A stretch of 37,579 nt of DNA from Luminiphilus sp. (GTDB lineage: Bacteria > Pseudomonadota > Gammaproteobacteria > Pseudomonadales > Halieaceae): contig JADHQG010000012.1 of the NCBI GenBank assembly GCA_016778045.1, positions 1-37,579 on the forward strand, written 5' to 3'. The translations under genes and the position numbers were made by a program. The stretch's first letter is position 1; each line of letters begins with the position of its first letter. The notes beneath the pieces were generated by a model. It ran no database searches and was not told the DNA's origin. It was given only the letters and a program-made list of their open reading frames with translations. This document shows positions 1 through 9,247 of the stretch, one piece after another.

Positions 1-542
1 TACCAGGCCATTAGGTGATGTCCCAGCGTGACGGGCTGCGCGACTTGCAGATGAGTGAACCCTGGCATCACGGTCTCGGCGTGTTGCGCAGCCAGCGTGA
101 CAATGCCTAGCTGAAGCCGGGTCAATTCCGCTCTGCAGTGATCAAGTTCCGCTCGAAGATACAGTCGGAGATCGGTGGCGACCTGGTCATTCCTTGATCG
201 GCCCGTGTGCAATTTCTTGCCGACGTCGCCAATGAGCTCGGTCAAGCGCGCCTCGATGTTCATATGCACATCTTCGAGTGCTATGGACCAGATAAAGCGA
301 TCGGCTTCAATCTCGGCAAGGACGTCCTGCAGACCTTGCTGGATCGCGGCATTTTCATCTGCGGTGAGTACGCCAGTAGATGCCAGCATATCGGCATGAG
401 CACGAGAGCCAGCAATGTCATAAACAGCGAGCCGCCGGTCGAATGCTTGCGACGCGGTGAAACGTTGCACAAAAGCATCGGTCGGCTCGCTGAAGCGGCC
501 GCCCCACAACTCTTGACTGTTCTGTTTATCTCGATCGCTCAT
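1..542 (-). CDS. argH: Argininosuccinate lyase, N-terminal part (runs off the left edge)
   Basis: Reading the minus strand from the ATG at 542 gives 180 open codons to the window edge, so the ORF track misses the gene. It would split argininosuccinate into arginine and fumarate, the last step of arginine synthesis, in the cytoplasm. The N-terminus [14 protein letters not shown] is the family opening. The signature [13 protein letters not shown] lies at about residues 112-124 and [10 protein letters not shown] at about 161-170, both substrate-binding or catalytic segments in the argininosuccinase/fumarase superfamily. The family is about 460-470 residues long, so roughly the last 60 percent is outside the window. 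It is divergent from hemC across 121 bp, an arrangement known from other gammaproteobacteria. The short plus and minus ORFs listed at 175-641 are shadows of it. Confidence 0.96.
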   Translation of the reverse strand, partial: MSDRDKQNSQELWGGRFSEPTDAFVQRFTASQAFDRRLAVYDIAGSRAHADMLASTGVLTADENAAIQQGLQDVLAEIEADRFIWSIALEDVHMNIEARLTELIGDVGKKLHTGRSRNDQVATDLRLYLRAELDHCRAELTRLQLGIVTLAAQHAETVMPGFTHLQVAQPVTLGHHLMAW

Positions 543-573
543 GACCCGCCATCGTCCCGATACTGTGCTTCGG

Positions 574-579
574 ATTCTA
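574..579 (-). promoter_or_regulatory. Possible -10 element for argH
   Basis: On the minus strand the sequence GGTAGAATCC lies about 32 bases before the argH ATG, and TAGAAT matches the sigma-70 -10 consensus at five of six positions. No convincing -35 box sits 16-18 bases further upstream, so this is a weak call. Confidence 0.3.
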
Positions 580-663
580 CCGTGGACCCTGCGCGGTTGC
601 GCTGTCTGAGAGCGGTGAAATGTCGCCCCATGCTAAACTGAGGCCAAAAATAGGGGGATTATT

Positions 664-1575
664 GTGTCTGAAACGATCGTGATTGCTACACGAGAGAGCC
701 CGCTCGCACTGTGGCAGGCCGAGCACGTTAAGTCGCGTTTAGAGGCTGCCCATGAAGGGATTCAAGTGAGTCTGCTGGGCATGACTTCACGCGGCGATCA
801 GTTGCTGGACAAGCCGCTGTTCAAGGTGGGTGGCAAGGGCCTGTTCGTCAAAGAGTTGGAGACGGCACTGCTCGACGGTCGCGCGGATATCGCCGTGCAT
901 TCCATGAAAGATGTTCCCATGTTGATGCCGGACGGCCTGACGCTGGGGGTGATTTGCGAACGAGAGGATCCTCGCGACGCGTTGGTGGGCTGTCAGGATT
1001 TCAGCGACCTTGCTGAGGGAGCGCGACTTGGCACCTCAAGTCTGCGACGCAGCTGTCAGCTGGGTCGTCATCGACCCGATCTGGAAATCGGGTTTCTGCG
1101 CGGTAACGTCAACACTCGTCTGGCGAAACTGGATAGCGGCGAGTTTGATGCCATCATTTTGGCCTGCGCCGGTTTGATTCGGCTGGGTTTTGAAGATCGG
1201 ATTGGCGCTGCCATTGCCCCCGCGCTCTCTTTACCCGCTGCTGGCCAGGGTGCGGTGGGCATCGAGTTTCGCGAGACGGATGACCGTATCCGCGAGCTGC
1301 TGGCACCATTGCATCACGATGCCACTGCGACATGCGTTGTCGCTGAACGAGCTGTCGTGCGTCGCCTCGATGGGGGTTGCGATGTGCCGATTGCCGCCTT
1401 CGCGGAATGGGAAGGAGAGAGCTTATGGCTGCGCGCCAGAGTGGGCGCCGCCGACGGCACCCAGCTATTGGAAGCGGAGGCGCGCGGTAGCGATGCTGAA
1501 CAGCTGGGCGCGGGCGTGGCAGAAATGCTGCTGTCTCAGGGCGCAGAAGGCCTCATTCGCGCGGCAAGGGGATGA
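664..1575 (+). CDS. hemC: Porphobilinogen deaminase (hydroxymethylbilane synthase)
   Basis: This 303-residue cytoplasmic enzyme polymerises four porphobilinogens into hydroxymethylbilane for haem and sirohaem. The N-terminus [15 protein letters not shown] and the segment [13 protein letters not shown], then AVHSMKDVP, are family signatures. The dipyrromethane cofactor is expected on Cys239 within [12 protein letters not shown]. Length matches the usual 300-315 residues. The start is a GTG at 664 preceded by TAGGGGGA, a good ribosome-binding site. It is the first gene of a four-gene plus-strand operon and overlaps hemD by four bases (ATGA). Confidence 0.97.
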   Translation: MSETIVIATRESPLALWQAEHVKSRLEAAHEGIQVSLLGMTSRGDQLLDKPLFKVGGKGLFVKELETALLDGRADIAVHSMKDVPMLMPDGLTLGVICEREDPRDALVGCQDFSDLAEGARLGTSSLRRSCQLGRHRPDLEIGFLRGNVNTRLAKLDSGEFDAIILACAGLIRLGFEDRIGAAIAPALSLPAAGQGAVGIEFRETDDRIRELLAPLHHDATATCVVAERAVVRRLDGGCDVPIAAFAEWEGESLWLRARVGAADGTQLLEAEARGSDAEQLGAGVAEMLLSQGAEGLIRAARG

Positions 1576-2315
1576 CAACGGTTGTCCTGACGCGGCCGCA
1601 ATCTGACAGCGAGCGTCTCGCTGTCGCGTTGAAGGCCGATGGAATCCACACCGTGATCCTGCCTGTCATGGCGATATCGGCGCTGTCCGATGGCGAGCTG
1701 GCAGCACCGCCCACGCTTGATCAGCACGCTGTCTGTGTATTCATCAGCGCCAATGCGGTTCGCTTTGGCTTATCGGCACTGCTCCCGCGACTGACGGAGG
1801 TCCCCGGTATTGTGACCATCGCAGTGGGCGCCAAAACTCGTCAATGTCTGGCAGAGCAAGGCATCGATGCGGTGATGCCCGATCGACCGGATTCAGAGGG
1901 TGTATTGGCCATGGCAGAGCTTGATGCCAGTCAGGTCCGAGAGGTCGTCATTGTTAAAGGAGAGGGTGGGCGAGAACTTCTCGCTAACGAGCTGCGGCAG
2001 CGAGGGGCTCAGGTGACCGAGTGGTCCTGTTATCGGCGCTGCTGGCCGGATGTTGATCTGACGCCCTTGGCAGATAGCAACACGCCTAGGGTATTTCAGG
2101 CCAGCAGTGGGGAGGTTCTGACGCGATTGTCGGAATTGTTGGCTGGTGAGCATTCTGGGGATCTGTTCCAATCGACGGTAATCGTCCCCTCCGAGCGGGT
2201 GGCTGCTATGGCCAGCAACTTAGGTTGGCAAAGAGTGATTTGTGCTCAGGATGCCAGTGATCACGGCTTTGCGGACGCACTTAGGCAGGTTTTTCGCGCA
2301 GGATTGACAGGATGA
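1572..2315 (+). CDS. hemD: Uroporphyrinogen-III synthase
   Basis: A 247-residue protein that would close hydroxymethylbilane into uroporphyrinogen III with inversion of ring D. HemD sequences diverge strongly; the opening [16 protein letters not shown] and the internal [22 protein letters not shown] followed by a Y-R-R (CYRRCWP) segment are typical of the two-lobed fold. The assignment is reinforced by position: its ATG overlaps the hemC stop and its own stop overlaps the start of hemX (ATGA in both cases), implying translational coupling along the operon. Confidence 0.93.
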   Translation: MTTVVLTRPQSDSERLAVALKADGIHTVILPVMAISALSDGELAAPPTLDQHAVCVFISANAVRFGLSALLPRLTEVPGIVTIAVGAKTRQCLAEQGIDAVMPDRPDSEGVLAMAELDASQVREVVIVKGEGGRELLANELRQRGAQVTEWSCYRRCWPDVDLTPLADSNTPRVFQASSGEVLTRLSELLAGEHSGDLFQSTVIVPSERVAAMASNLGWQRVICAQDASDHGFADALRQVFRAGLTG

Positions 2316-3442
2316 CAGAACCCGTCTCGCAAAAGGAATTGCCCGCGGCGCCAGCGTCGACCCAACCCCAAGCAAAAAGTCGCTGGGGCCTCTGGTTATC
2401 GGCACTGTTGCTTTTGCTGGTAGCCGGGGGCGCGGCCGGCGCCTACTGGTTTGGTTGGCCATGGTTTCAGCAACAGTGGCAGCGGTTTGAAGTACTGGAA
2501 CGCGAGGTTGCCAAGGCCGCCGAGCCTGGGCCCGACGTCGTAGCCATCGCCAGTCAGGCTGCGGATCAGCGCATCCAAGAGCGCCTGTCCTCACTGGAAA
2601 GCACCTGGCAACGGGATTTATCTGCGCTGGGTGCCCGTCAGACCGCCGAGCGCGCCGAGTCAGCACGGCAGCTGACCAGTCGGGTCGGTCGGGTCGAGTC
2701 GCAAATGGACCGATTGTTGGCGGTTGATCGACGCGCGTGGCTGGGGCAGGAAGCGGTGTTTCTGGTTCGCCTGGCGGGGCAAAGGCTACTGGTCGCTCGC
2801 GATGTCGACGCCGCGCAGGCATTGTTGGAGCAGGCAGACATGCTGCTGCGTGACACCGGCGAACCCAAATTCGAGGGTGTCCGGCTGGCTATCGCGCGAG
2901 ACCGCGCGGCGCTGGCGGCGGTGCCGGTAGTCGATCAGGTAGGTCTGTACGCTCGCTTGTCGGGTTTGATTGATCAGGTGGATCAACTCCAGCTCGAGTT
3001 CGAATCGCACGCAACTGTTAATGAGGCGCCAACTCAAATTCAGGGCGGTTGGTGGGGTGACGTGGCGGCGGGCTGGTCTGCTGCGCTAAGAAAATTGTCT
3101 GGCCATCTGATTATTCGGCGCCGCAGTGATGAGATTGCGCAACTGATGACGCCCGAGTGGGCGGCACTGGCTCGGCAAAATATCCGCATGCTGGTGGAGC
3201 AAGCGCAAATTGCTATGTTGTCGGCCAACCAGGCCTTATTTGAGCAATCCCTGCAGCGCGCTGAACGGTTTGTGGCACTATTTGCTGAACAGGATGCCGA
3301 GCGGGTTGCAAGCATTCTGGAGTCCCTGAAGGCGTTGCAGGGCGAACAGGTGGCGCCTGAGCTCCCTGACTTGACCGACACAAGAAGTGCGCTTGAAGGT
3401 CAAATGGATCGTCTGGATGTTGATCAAGGAGACACACCCTGA
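2312..3442 (+). CDS. hemX: HemX family inner-membrane protein
   Basis: This 376-residue protein belongs to the HemX family (often mislabelled uroporphyrinogen-III C-methyltransferase, but no methyltransferase motif is present). A proline/alanine/glutamine-rich cytoplasmic tail of about 25 residues is followed by one membrane span at about residues 25-50 (WGLWLSALLLLLVAGGAAGA), then a long periplasmic helical domain with heptad-like stretches around 60-130 and further helices to about 350. Its molecular job is not firmly established; it is nearly always encoded with hemC and hemD. The start overlaps the hemD stop by four bases and hemY begins two bases after its stop. Confidence 0.92.
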   Translation: MTEPVSQKELPAAPASTQPQAKSRWGLWLSALLLLLVAGGAAGAYWFGWPWFQQQWQRFEVLEREVAKAAEPGPDVVAIASQAADQRIQERLSSLESTWQRDLSALGARQTAERAESARQLTSRVGRVESQMDRLLAVDRRAWLGQEAVFLVRLAGQRLLVARDVDAAQALLEQADMLLRDTGEPKFEGVRLAIARDRAALAAVPVVDQVGLYARLSGLIDQVDQLQLEFESHATVNEAPTQIQGGWWGDVAAGWSAALRKLSGHLIIRRRSDEIAQLMTPEWAALARQNIRMLVEQAQIAMLSANQALFEQSLQRAERFVALFAEQDAERVASILESLKALQGEQVAPELPDLTDTRSALEGQMDRLDVDQGDTP

Positions 3443-3444
3443 TC

Positions 3445-4641
3445 ATGGCGCGTTTCAGCCTTTATCTGGTGGTTGGCCTGATCGGCGGTGCGCTATTGGT
3501 CAGTGCGATCGCCAGAGATCCCGGTTACATCTTGCTGACCTGGGGCGACTGGCAAGTCGAGACGTCGGTATGGTTCGCGCTGGCGGGGCTGGTCGCAGCA
3601 TCCATCGCGGTTGTTACGCTATGGCGGATCTTAAGGTCTACACTGCGGCTCCCCGGTGAACTCCGTCGCTGGCTGGGACTCCGTTCGGCCCGCGGTGCAC
3701 AGCGCAGAGCAGATAAAGGCTTCACCGCCTTTTTCGAGGGCCGCTGGGAGACTGCTGAAAAGACGCTTCGAAAAGCCTCAGCTGCAGAACACACGCTGCT
3801 CCACCCTCTCTATGCGGCCTTGGCGGCCCTGCATCGGGGTCAATATGAGCGCGCGCTTGCGTTGTTGGATGAGGCAGAGGCAAGTGCATCCGCGCCCAGC
3901 TCGATGATTGCAATGGTCAGGGCGGAGTGCCACGTGACCCACGGGGCCATTGAGCAGGCAGAGCAGGCGCTGGATACGTTGTCGGGCGCTGAACGTGCGG
4001 CGCCGCGAGTGGGCGCACTTCGCGCCAAGCTGGCTTATTTGCAGGGCGATTGGCCACGTTTGATCGAGTGTTTACCTGAGCTGCGGCGCGATCAGATGAT
4101 TCCTGAGGGTCAGCTTACCGGCTGGGAGCGCGAAGCCTGGCTGCACGTTGTATCAGGGCAGTGTGACGTGGCGAAGACGCGTGTTGCTGCGTGGAAACAG
4201 GTCCCCGAAGCCCTCAAATCTGACCAGCAACCGCATTGGCAGACGCTCGTTCAAAGGCTAATGGCCGAAGCGGACTGGGAATCATTAGCGAAGCTCCTCC
4301 CCGAGCGATTCGAGCGCTATTGTGAACCCGTTAGTCTGAGTGCGGTCGGTGCTTTACCGGAGCGCCAGCGTTTGAAAATGAAAAAGCCGCTTCAGAAGTG
4401 GAGAGACGAGGACAGCGACGGCCAGTGCCACGCGACTCTTGCACGCATCGCCGAGTCAGAGGGCGACACGCAAGCAACCGCCATTTTGTGGGAGAGAGCT
4501 TACGAGCTCAACCCAAGCTCCCACACAGCGCTATCGTGGTCGACGTGGTTACGCGGGCAAGGCGAGGAGCATCGTGCCGCAGAGCTTGAGGCGGGAGCAC
4601 TGGCACAGATCCGCCAAGGAAGCGACTCAAGCGCATCATGA
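3445..4641 (+). CDS. hemY: HemY family TPR protein
   Basis: A 398-residue HemY homologue of the proteobacterial haem operon, not the protoporphyrinogen oxidase of Gram-positives that shares the name. Two membrane helices occupy about residues 4-23 and 43-63, forming the HemY N-terminal domain. The remainder is a helical repeat region with TPR-like periodicity (for example HPLYAALAALHRGQYERALALLDEAE at about 115-140). Function is unresolved; a role in haem synthesis or export has been proposed from the conserved operon. It is the last gene of the hem operon and ends 11 bases before the convergent ubiD. Confidence 0.91.
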   Translation: MARFSLYLVVGLIGGALLVSAIARDPGYILLTWGDWQVETSVWFALAGLVAASIAVVTLWRILRSTLRLPGELRRWLGLRSARGAQRRADKGFTAFFEGRWETAEKTLRKASAAEHTLLHPLYAALAALHRGQYERALALLDEAEASASAPSSMIAMVRAECHVTHGAIEQAEQALDTLSGAERAAPRVGALRAKLAYLQGDWPRLIECLPELRRDQMIPEGQLTGWEREAWLHVVSGQCDVAKTRVAAWKQVPEALKSDQQPHWQTLVQRLMAEADWESLAKLLPERFERYCEPVSLSAVGALPERQRLKMKKPLQKWRDEDSDGQCHATLARIAESEGDTQATAILWERAYELNPSSHTALSWSTWLRGQGEEHRAAELEAGALAQIRQGSDSSAS

Positions 4642-4652
4642 CGCCCGGGCGT

Positions 4653-6149
4653 TTATCTGCCCGGCAATACGATTCCCAACGAGTCCCACAGCGCGTCAAC
4701 GCGCTCACGGGTAGACGAATCCATTTCGATCGTGCGACCCCACTCGCGGTGGGTTTCACCCTCCCACTTATGGGTGGCATCCATACCAATCTTTGACCCG
4801 AGCCCCGCCACGGGGGAGGCGAAGTCGAGGTAATCGATCGGAGTGTTTTCGACGATGGTGCAGTCTCTGGCGGGATCCATGCGGGTCGTCATGGCCCAGA
4901 TCACATCTTCCCATGAGCGTGCGTCGACGTCGTCATCGGTCACGATGATGAACTTGGTGTACATGAATTGGCGCAAAAATGACCACACGCCGAACATCAC
5001 GCGCTTTGCGTGACCCGGATACTCTTTACGCATCGTGACGACTGCCATGCGGTAGGAGCAGCCTTCAGGCGGCAAATAAAAGTCGCTGATTTCCGGAAAT
5101 TGTTTCTTCAGTAGCGGCACAAACACTTCGTTGAGCGCCAACCCGAGAATGGCCGGTTCATCAGGTGGTCTGCCGGTATAGGTGCTGTGATAAATCGGGT
5201 TGTCCCGCGTGGTCATGGTGTCGACCGTGAACACCGGGAAGCGCTCGACCTCGTTGTAATACCCGGTGTGATCCCCGTAGGGTCCCTCATCCGCCATCTC
5301 GTCGGGGTCGATGTAACCTTCGAGGATGATCTCGCTGTGCGCAGGCACCATGAGGTCGTTGTTGCGGCAGATATCGGTCACACACTGGGCCAGATCGGTT
5401 TTCTTACCGCGCAGTAGCCCCGCAAAGGCATACTCGGACAGCGAGTCGGGGACCGGCGTGACCGCGCCGAGGGTGGTGGCCGGGTCCGCTCCGAGTGCGA
5501 TGGCCACCGGATAGGGCTCACCCGGGCGTTTGAGCTGCCAGTCGCGAAAATCCAGCGCGCCACCGCGATGGGACAGCCAGCGCATGATCAATTTATTTGG
5601 CCCGAGCAGCTGCATGCGGTAGATGCCGAGATTCATGCGCTCTTTTTCCGGGCCGCGGGTAATCACCAAGGGCCAGGTTACCAGCGGCCCGATGTCGCCG
5701 GGCCAGCAGGTTTGGATCGGCAGTCGTGCGAGGTCGACATCTTCCCCACGGAGCACCTTCTGTTGGCAGGGCGCTTTTTTGACGACATTGGGCCCCATGG
5801 TGAGAATTTTCTTCAGCAGCGGCGCCTTGTCGACAAGATCCCGAAAGCCTTTCGGGGGATCGGGTTGGCGCAGATAGGCCAGCAGTTCACCGACGTCGCG
5901 CAGCGCCTCGACGCTGTCTTCGCCCATACCCAGCGCGACACGCCGCTCTGCGCCAAACAGGTTGGCGAGCACGGGAATATCAGAGCCTTTGGGGTTTTCG
6001 AATAACAGTGCCGGCCCGCCGCCGCGTAAAGTGCGGTCGGCGATTTCGGTCATCTCCAGATTGGGGTCGACCTCAGCCGTAATGCGAACCAGATCGCCGC
6101 GTTTCTCGAGCTCGCTAATGAACTCCCGAAGGTCGACAAAGCTGGGCAT
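4653..6149 (-). CDS. ubiD: UbiD 4-hydroxy-3-polyprenylbenzoate decarboxylase
   Basis: A 498-residue protein, almost exactly the length of E. coli UbiD (497). It removes the carboxyl group of the octaprenyl-hydroxybenzoate intermediate of ubiquinone synthesis using prenylated FMN supplied by UbiX (not in this window). Visible family segments are the opening [17 protein letters not shown], the cofactor-binding region [19 protein letters not shown] followed by HRGGALDF, and the metal/acid region [12 protein letters not shown]. It begins nine bases after the rho stop on the same strand; trxA-rho-ubiD is an order also known in Pseudomonas, so co-transcription is likely. Confidence 0.97.
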   Translation of the reverse strand: MPSFVDLREFISELEKRGDLVRITAEVDPNLEMTEIADRTLRGGGPALLFENPKGSDIPVLANLFGAERRVALGMGEDSVEALRDVGELLAYLRQPDPPKGFRDLVDKAPLLKKILTMGPNVVKKAPCQQKVLRGEDVDLARLPIQTCWPGDIGPLVTWPLVITRGPEKERMNLGIYRMQLLGPNKLIMRWLSHRGGALDFRDWQLKRPGEPYPVAIALGADPATTLGAVTPVPDSLSEYAFAGLLRGKKTDLAQCVTDICRNNDLMVPAHSEIILEGYIDPDEMADEGPYGDHTGYYNEVERFPVFTVDTMTTRDNPIYHSTYTGRPPDEPAILGLALNEVFVPLLKKQFPEISDFYLPPEGCSYRMAVVTMRKEYPGHAKRVMFGVWSFLRQFMYTKFIIVTDDDVDARSWEDVIWAMTTRMDPARDCTIVENTPIDYLDFASPVAGLGSKIGMDATHKWEGETHREWGRTIEMDSSTRERVDALWDSLGIVLPGR

Positions 6150-6158
6150 GGCGGAGAA

Positions 6159-7697
6159 TTACTTCCGCTTCATTGACTTGAAGAATTCTTCGTTTGACTT
6201 GGTGTCCTTCAGCTTGTCGAGCTGGAACTCGATGGCAGGCAGGTCTTCCATGCCGTGGAGCAGCTTGCGCAGAATCCACATGCGCTGTAGTTCTTCATCA
6301 CCGGTTAGCAGTTCTTCTCGACGGGTGCCGGAGCGTCGGATATTGATAGCGGGGTAGACTCGCTTTTCTGCAATCTTGCGATCGAGGTGCAGTTCCAGGT
6401 TGCCCGTGCCCTTGAACTCCTCGTAGATGACTTCATCCATCTTTGAGCCGGTATCAATCAGCGCTGTGGCGATAATGGAAAGGCTGCCGCCTTCCTCGAT
6501 ATTTCTGGCCGCGCCGAAGAATCGCTTGGGCCGCTCTAAAGCGTGAGCGTCCACACCACCGGTCAGTACTTTGCCGGAGCTGGGTATGACCGTATTGTAA
6601 GCACGAGCCAGACGCGTGATCGAGTCGAGCAGGATGACCACATCGCGTTTGTGCTCGACCAGCCGCTTGGCCTTTTCGATCACCATGTCGGCGACCTGAA
6701 CGTGCCGCGAGGGCGGTTCATCAAAAGTTGAGGCGACGACTTCAGCGCCGCGCGCCCCCACCGAGCGCTGCATCTCGGTGACCTCTTCTGGCCGCTCGTC
6801 GATGAGCAGTACGATCACATAGCATTCTGGGTTATTGGAGATGATCGCCTGTGCAATGTTCTGCATCATGATCGTCTTACCGGCCTTGGGCGGTGCGACC
6901 AGCAGTCCACGCTGTCCCTTTCCAATTGGAGCCACCAGGTCGATCAATCGTCCCGTCAGGTCCTCAGTTGATCCGTTGCCTTTTTCGAGCGTGAGGCGCT
7001 CATTGGGAAAGAGTGGTGTGAGATTCTCAAAGAGAATTTTACTTTTGGCGCTCTCCGGGGACTCAAAGTTAACGTCCTTTACCTTTAGCAGCGCGAAATA
7101 ACGCTCGGAATCCTTGGGCGGTCGAATCATGCCCGTAACGGTGTCGCCGGTGCGCAGGTTAAAGCGTCGAATCTGGCTGGGGCTCACATAGATGTCGTCT
7201 GGGCCAGCCAAGAAGGAACTGTCTGCCGATCTCAGGAATCCGAAGCCGTCCTGCAGAATCTCCAGTACGCCGTCCCCCCAGATGTCCTCGCCACTTTTTG
7301 CGTGCCGCTTCAGCAGAGCAAAAATAATGTCCTGCTTGCGTGAACGGGCCATGTTCTCGATGCCCATTTCGCGGGCCATATCGATGAGTTCCTGAGTCGA
7401 CTTGTTCTTCAGGTCGGTCAGGCTCATCGGGTTTTCGCTGGGAGTATTGGGATCTCGGCGAGGACGTCGCTGTCGTCCCCGTCGCGGGCGGCCCTGAGGC
7501 GCTTCTTCACCGCCCGACTCTGACTCGGGGAGCACTTCAGCCGGGGCCTCAGCAGAAGCTTCTGGCTCAGAAGCTTTCAGTTTCAGGGTTCGCCCGTTCT
7601 TTTTGTTGGCTTCGGTATCTGCTTCTTCATTGGCCATGGCGGCTTCACCGCTGGTGGGCTCCAACTCTTCAGTATTGGCGTTGGTTTGATCTTCCAC
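6159..7697 (-). CDS. rho: Transcription termination factor Rho with extended acidic/basic N-terminus
   Basis: The 512-residue product is Rho, the hexameric RNA helicase that ends transcription. The canonical protein begins at [20 protein letters not shown] (residue 91) and carries the primary RNA-binding domain ([20 protein letters not shown]), Walker [13 protein letters not shown], Walker [17 protein letters not shown] and the terminal MKRK. The first 90 residues are an added low-complexity segment: an acidic Glu/Ala-rich stretch followed by [13 protein letters not shown] prefer the GTG at 7697 because GGGA lies eight bases upstream of it and the extension is open and strongly biased, while the internal ATG at 7427 has no clear ribosome-binding site. 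Translation from 7427 would give the usual 420-residue form. Confidence 0.96.
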   Translation of the reverse strand: MEDQTNANTEELEPTSGEAAMANEEADTEANKKNGRTLKLKASEPEASAEAPAEVLPESESGGEEAPQGRPRRGRQRRPRRDPNTPSENPMSLTDLKNKSTQELIDMAREMGIENMARSRKQDIIFALLKRHAKSGEDIWGDGVLEILQDGFGFLRSADSSFLAGPDDIYVSPSQIRRFNLRTGDTVTGMIRPPKDSERYFALLKVKDVNFESPESAKSKILFENLTPLFPNERLTLEKGNGSTEDLTGRLIDLVAPIGKGQRGLLVAPPKAGKTIMMQNIAQAIISNNPECYVIVLLIDERPEEVTEMQRSVGARGAEVVASTFDEPPSRHVQVADMVIEKAKRLVEHKRDVVILLDSITRLARAYNTVIPSSGKVLTGGVDAHALERPKRFFGAARNIEEGGSLSIIATALIDTGSKMDEVIYEEFKGTGNLELHLDRKIAEKRVYPAINIRRSGTRREELLTGDEELQRMWILRKLLHGMEDLPAIEFQLDKLKDTKSNEEFFKSMKRK

Positions 7698-7975
7698 GCG
7701 TCATTTCCCGCTTGATGTCATTCGTTAATAAAAGGAGAGAGTCTGTCCCGACGGTGCTTTTGCTTTTTTTGCTTTTGCGTCAGGCAGGGTCGATACCCGG
7801 GCGATCCCATCGTTTTACAGGTTTCCCCCAAGCGCAACCTTGGGATGAAAAGAGTGAAAAAGGGGGGACTGCTGGGTCATCCAAAGGCCTAGTGGGCCTT
7901 GGATGACTGAAAGTTAGCACCGGTGAATGGGCGCGTCCAGCAAAAATTTATCGACTTTTGGCTTGCCCGGTAGCG
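7698..7975 (-). promoter_or_regulatory. trxA-rho spacer / rho leader region
   Basis: This 278-bp spacer contains no credible gene; the 64-residue plus ORF at 7712 lacks family features. On the minus strand it contains, in order toward rho, a long stem-loop (7876-7907), a C-run followed by TTTTT, a second smaller inverted repeat CCCAAG/CTTGGG (7827-7844), and an A-rich direct repeat GCAAAAGCAAAAAAAGCAAAAGC near 7756-7778. In E. coli the rho leader mediates autogenous termination; a similar role here is an inference from position and structure only. Confidence 0.45.
7876..7907 (-). terminator. 13-bp stem-loop downstream of trxA
   Basis: GTCATCCAA(A)GGCC and GGCCTTGGATGAC pair over 13 bp with one bulged A and a five-base loop. 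It lies 68 bases after the trxA stop. The nearest T-run on the minus strand (TTTTT, 7857-7861) starts 14 bases after the stem, too far for a textbook intrinsic terminator, so it may be a processing or attenuation element or an RNA-stabilising 3' end instead. Confidence 0.5.
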
Positions 7976-8302
7976 TCAAACAACGGTGTCGATGAACTCA
8001 GCGAGCTGGCTTTTGGACAAGGCGCCGACTTTGGTGTCCACCGCGTTGCCACCCTTAAACATAATCAAGGTCGGTATGCCCCTGATATTGAATTTACCGG
8101 GCATGTCGGGATTAGCATCCACATCGACCTTACAGATTTTGACTTTCCCTGCGTATTCTGTGGCAATCTCTTCGAGGATCGGCGCAATCATCTTGCACGG
8201 ACCGCACCACTCAGCCCAGAAATCAACGAGGACTGGCACGTCACTGGAGAGCACCTCCGCGTCGAAGTTATCGTCAGTTACATGCTGGATATCAGCGCTC
8301 AT
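7976..8302 (-). CDS. trxA: Thioredoxin 1
   Basis: A 108-residue thioredoxin of normal length. The redox site WCGPCK lies at residues 32-37 preceded by VLVDFWAEW, and the cis-proline segment RGIPTLIMF follows at about residues 74-82. It reduces protein disulfides in the cytoplasm using electrons from thioredoxin reductase. It stands upstream of rho as in many gammaproteobacteria, but a 278-bp structured spacer separates them, so rho may also have its own promoter or an attenuator. Confidence 0.98.
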   Translation of the reverse strand: MSADIQHVTDDNFDAEVLSSDVPVLVDFWAEWCGPCKMIAPILEEIATEYAGKVKICKVDVDANPDMPGKFNIRGIPTLIMFKGGNAVDTKVGALSKSQLAEFIDTVV

Positions 8303-8362
8303 AGGGGCTCCAATGCTTGGTTAGAAGTTGCTGTGATTGGGAAAGTATCATTTGCCAATGGA

Positions 8363-8391
8363 AAAATATCCTACTGCCTGTCGACCATCAA
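8363..8391 (-). promoter_or_regulatory. Candidate sigma-70 promoter for trxA
   Basis: On the minus strand TTGATG (8391-8386) and TATTTT (8368-8363) are separated by exactly 17 bases, a plausible -35/-10 pair about 60-90 bases before the trxA ATG. Each hexamer matches consensus at four of six positions. No experimental support is available. Confidence 0.45.
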
Positions 8392-8428
8392 GCGTCGCTC
8401 GCCATAAAGGCGCTCCGGGTGACCGCAA

Positions 8429-8713
8429 ATGACGCGCAGCGTTCAACGCTGGTGGGTCTATCTGGTGGAGTGTGCCGATCGCACGCTATATACCGGCGTC
8501 ACCACGGATCTCGCCAGGCGAGTCGATCAGCATAATGGCACGGTGTCCGGCGGCGCCCGCTACACCCGTGCAAGACGACCTGTCAGGCTCATTTGGTCAG
8601 AGGCTTGCGATTGCCGCTCCAGCGCCCAGCGACGTGAGGTTGTGGTTCGGAAACTGGGCCGGCGACAGAAATTGGCTTTGGCTAGGAGGGCGGATAATCA
8701 GGGTGACCTATGA
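8429..8713 (+). CDS. GIY-YIG domain protein, YhbQ type
   Basis: A 94-residue single-domain GIY-YIG protein. The motif appears as VYLVECADRTLYTGVTTDLARRVDQHN at about residues 8-34, with the first tyrosine in VYLV, the second in LYTGV and the arginine in LARRV; GARYTR and the LIWSE segment follow. Small bacterial proteins of this type (UPF0213, YhbQ) resemble nuclease domains of UvrC and homing endonucleases, but their physiological role is not settled. Its stop overlaps the start of the next gene by four bases, indicating a two-gene unit. No strong ribosome-binding site precedes the ATG. Confidence 0.9.
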   Translation: MTRSVQRWWVYLVECADRTLYTGVTTDLARRVDQHNGTVSGGARYTRARRPVRLIWSEACDCRSSAQRREVVVRKLGRRQKLALARRADNQGDL

Positions 8714-9207
8714 CCGTTAACGCATTTTGGGATTGGTCGCTCAGCGCTTACGCCCATGATCCACTTAAGCAACATTTGCTTGAACTTCAGAGAGTCGGCG
8801 ACCTGGTGATTCTTGAAGCGCTCTTTGCCTGCTGGCTTGCAAATCGAGGTGTTCGCTTGACGACTGCTGCGGCTAACCACATGTCGGATGCGACGCGGTC
8901 ATGGATCGATGAGGTCGTGGTGCCGCTACGTGCGACCCGCGAACGATGGAAATCGGCTCCTGAGCTCCAGAGCCAGCGCGCTCACTTACTGCAAATTGAA
9001 GTTCAAGCAGAGCGTCATTTGGCCGAGCTGATGTGGACAAGCATCCCGGAGAAACTGGATTTGCACGAGCGCATCGCGCACAGCTCGGACTCTGACGGGG
9101 GAGAGGCGATCATGAATGAGAACCTGCTGAAGTTGTCGCTCTTTCGTAACGGTGAATATGCCCCTGAACGCTTACAACTGGTGGCACTGCTTCTTCAGGC
9201 AACGTAA
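8710..9207 (+). CDS. TIGR02444 / DUF2390 family protein
   Basis: This 165-residue, probably all-helical, soluble protein resembles the uncharacterised TIGR02444 (DUF2390) family of proteobacteria: a short NAFWDWSLSAYA opening, a FACWLANRG segment at about residues 36-44, and a middle region with WIDEVVVPLRATRERWK at about 64-80. No enzyme motif or signal peptide is visible. It is translationally coupled (ATGA) to the upstream GIY-YIG gene and is followed after 40 bp by the FKBP lipoprotein. I can identify the family by pattern only and cannot assign a function. Confidence 0.78.
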   Translation: MTVNAFWDWSLSAYAHDPLKQHLLELQRVGDLVILEALFACWLANRGVRLTTAAANHMSDATRSWIDEVVVPLRATRERWKSAPELQSQRAHLLQIEVQAERHLAELMWTSIPEKLDLHERIAHSSDSDGGEAIMNENLLKLSLFRNGEYAPERLQLVALLLQAT

Positions 9208-9247
9208 CATCGCGGCTTCACTGAAATGGGAAAGTGGGAGAACGTAA

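Noticed and set aside
634-639. TGCTAAACT as an extended -10 for hemC
   Set aside because: It is close to consensus but has no -35 partner, and it lies only about 25 bases from the GTG, so support is too thin for a feature entry.
2220-2822. 200-residue minus-strand ORF over hemD/hemX
   Set aside because: Its Arg/Pro-rich composition is typical of an antisense frame in GC-rich DNA, and it lies opposite two well-supported genes.
4640-4672. GCCCGGGCG...TGCCCGGC inverted repeat at the hemY/ubiD junction
   Set aside because: The arms pair only with a bulge, there is no T-run, and it mostly lies inside the ubiD C-terminus, so I do not call a terminator.
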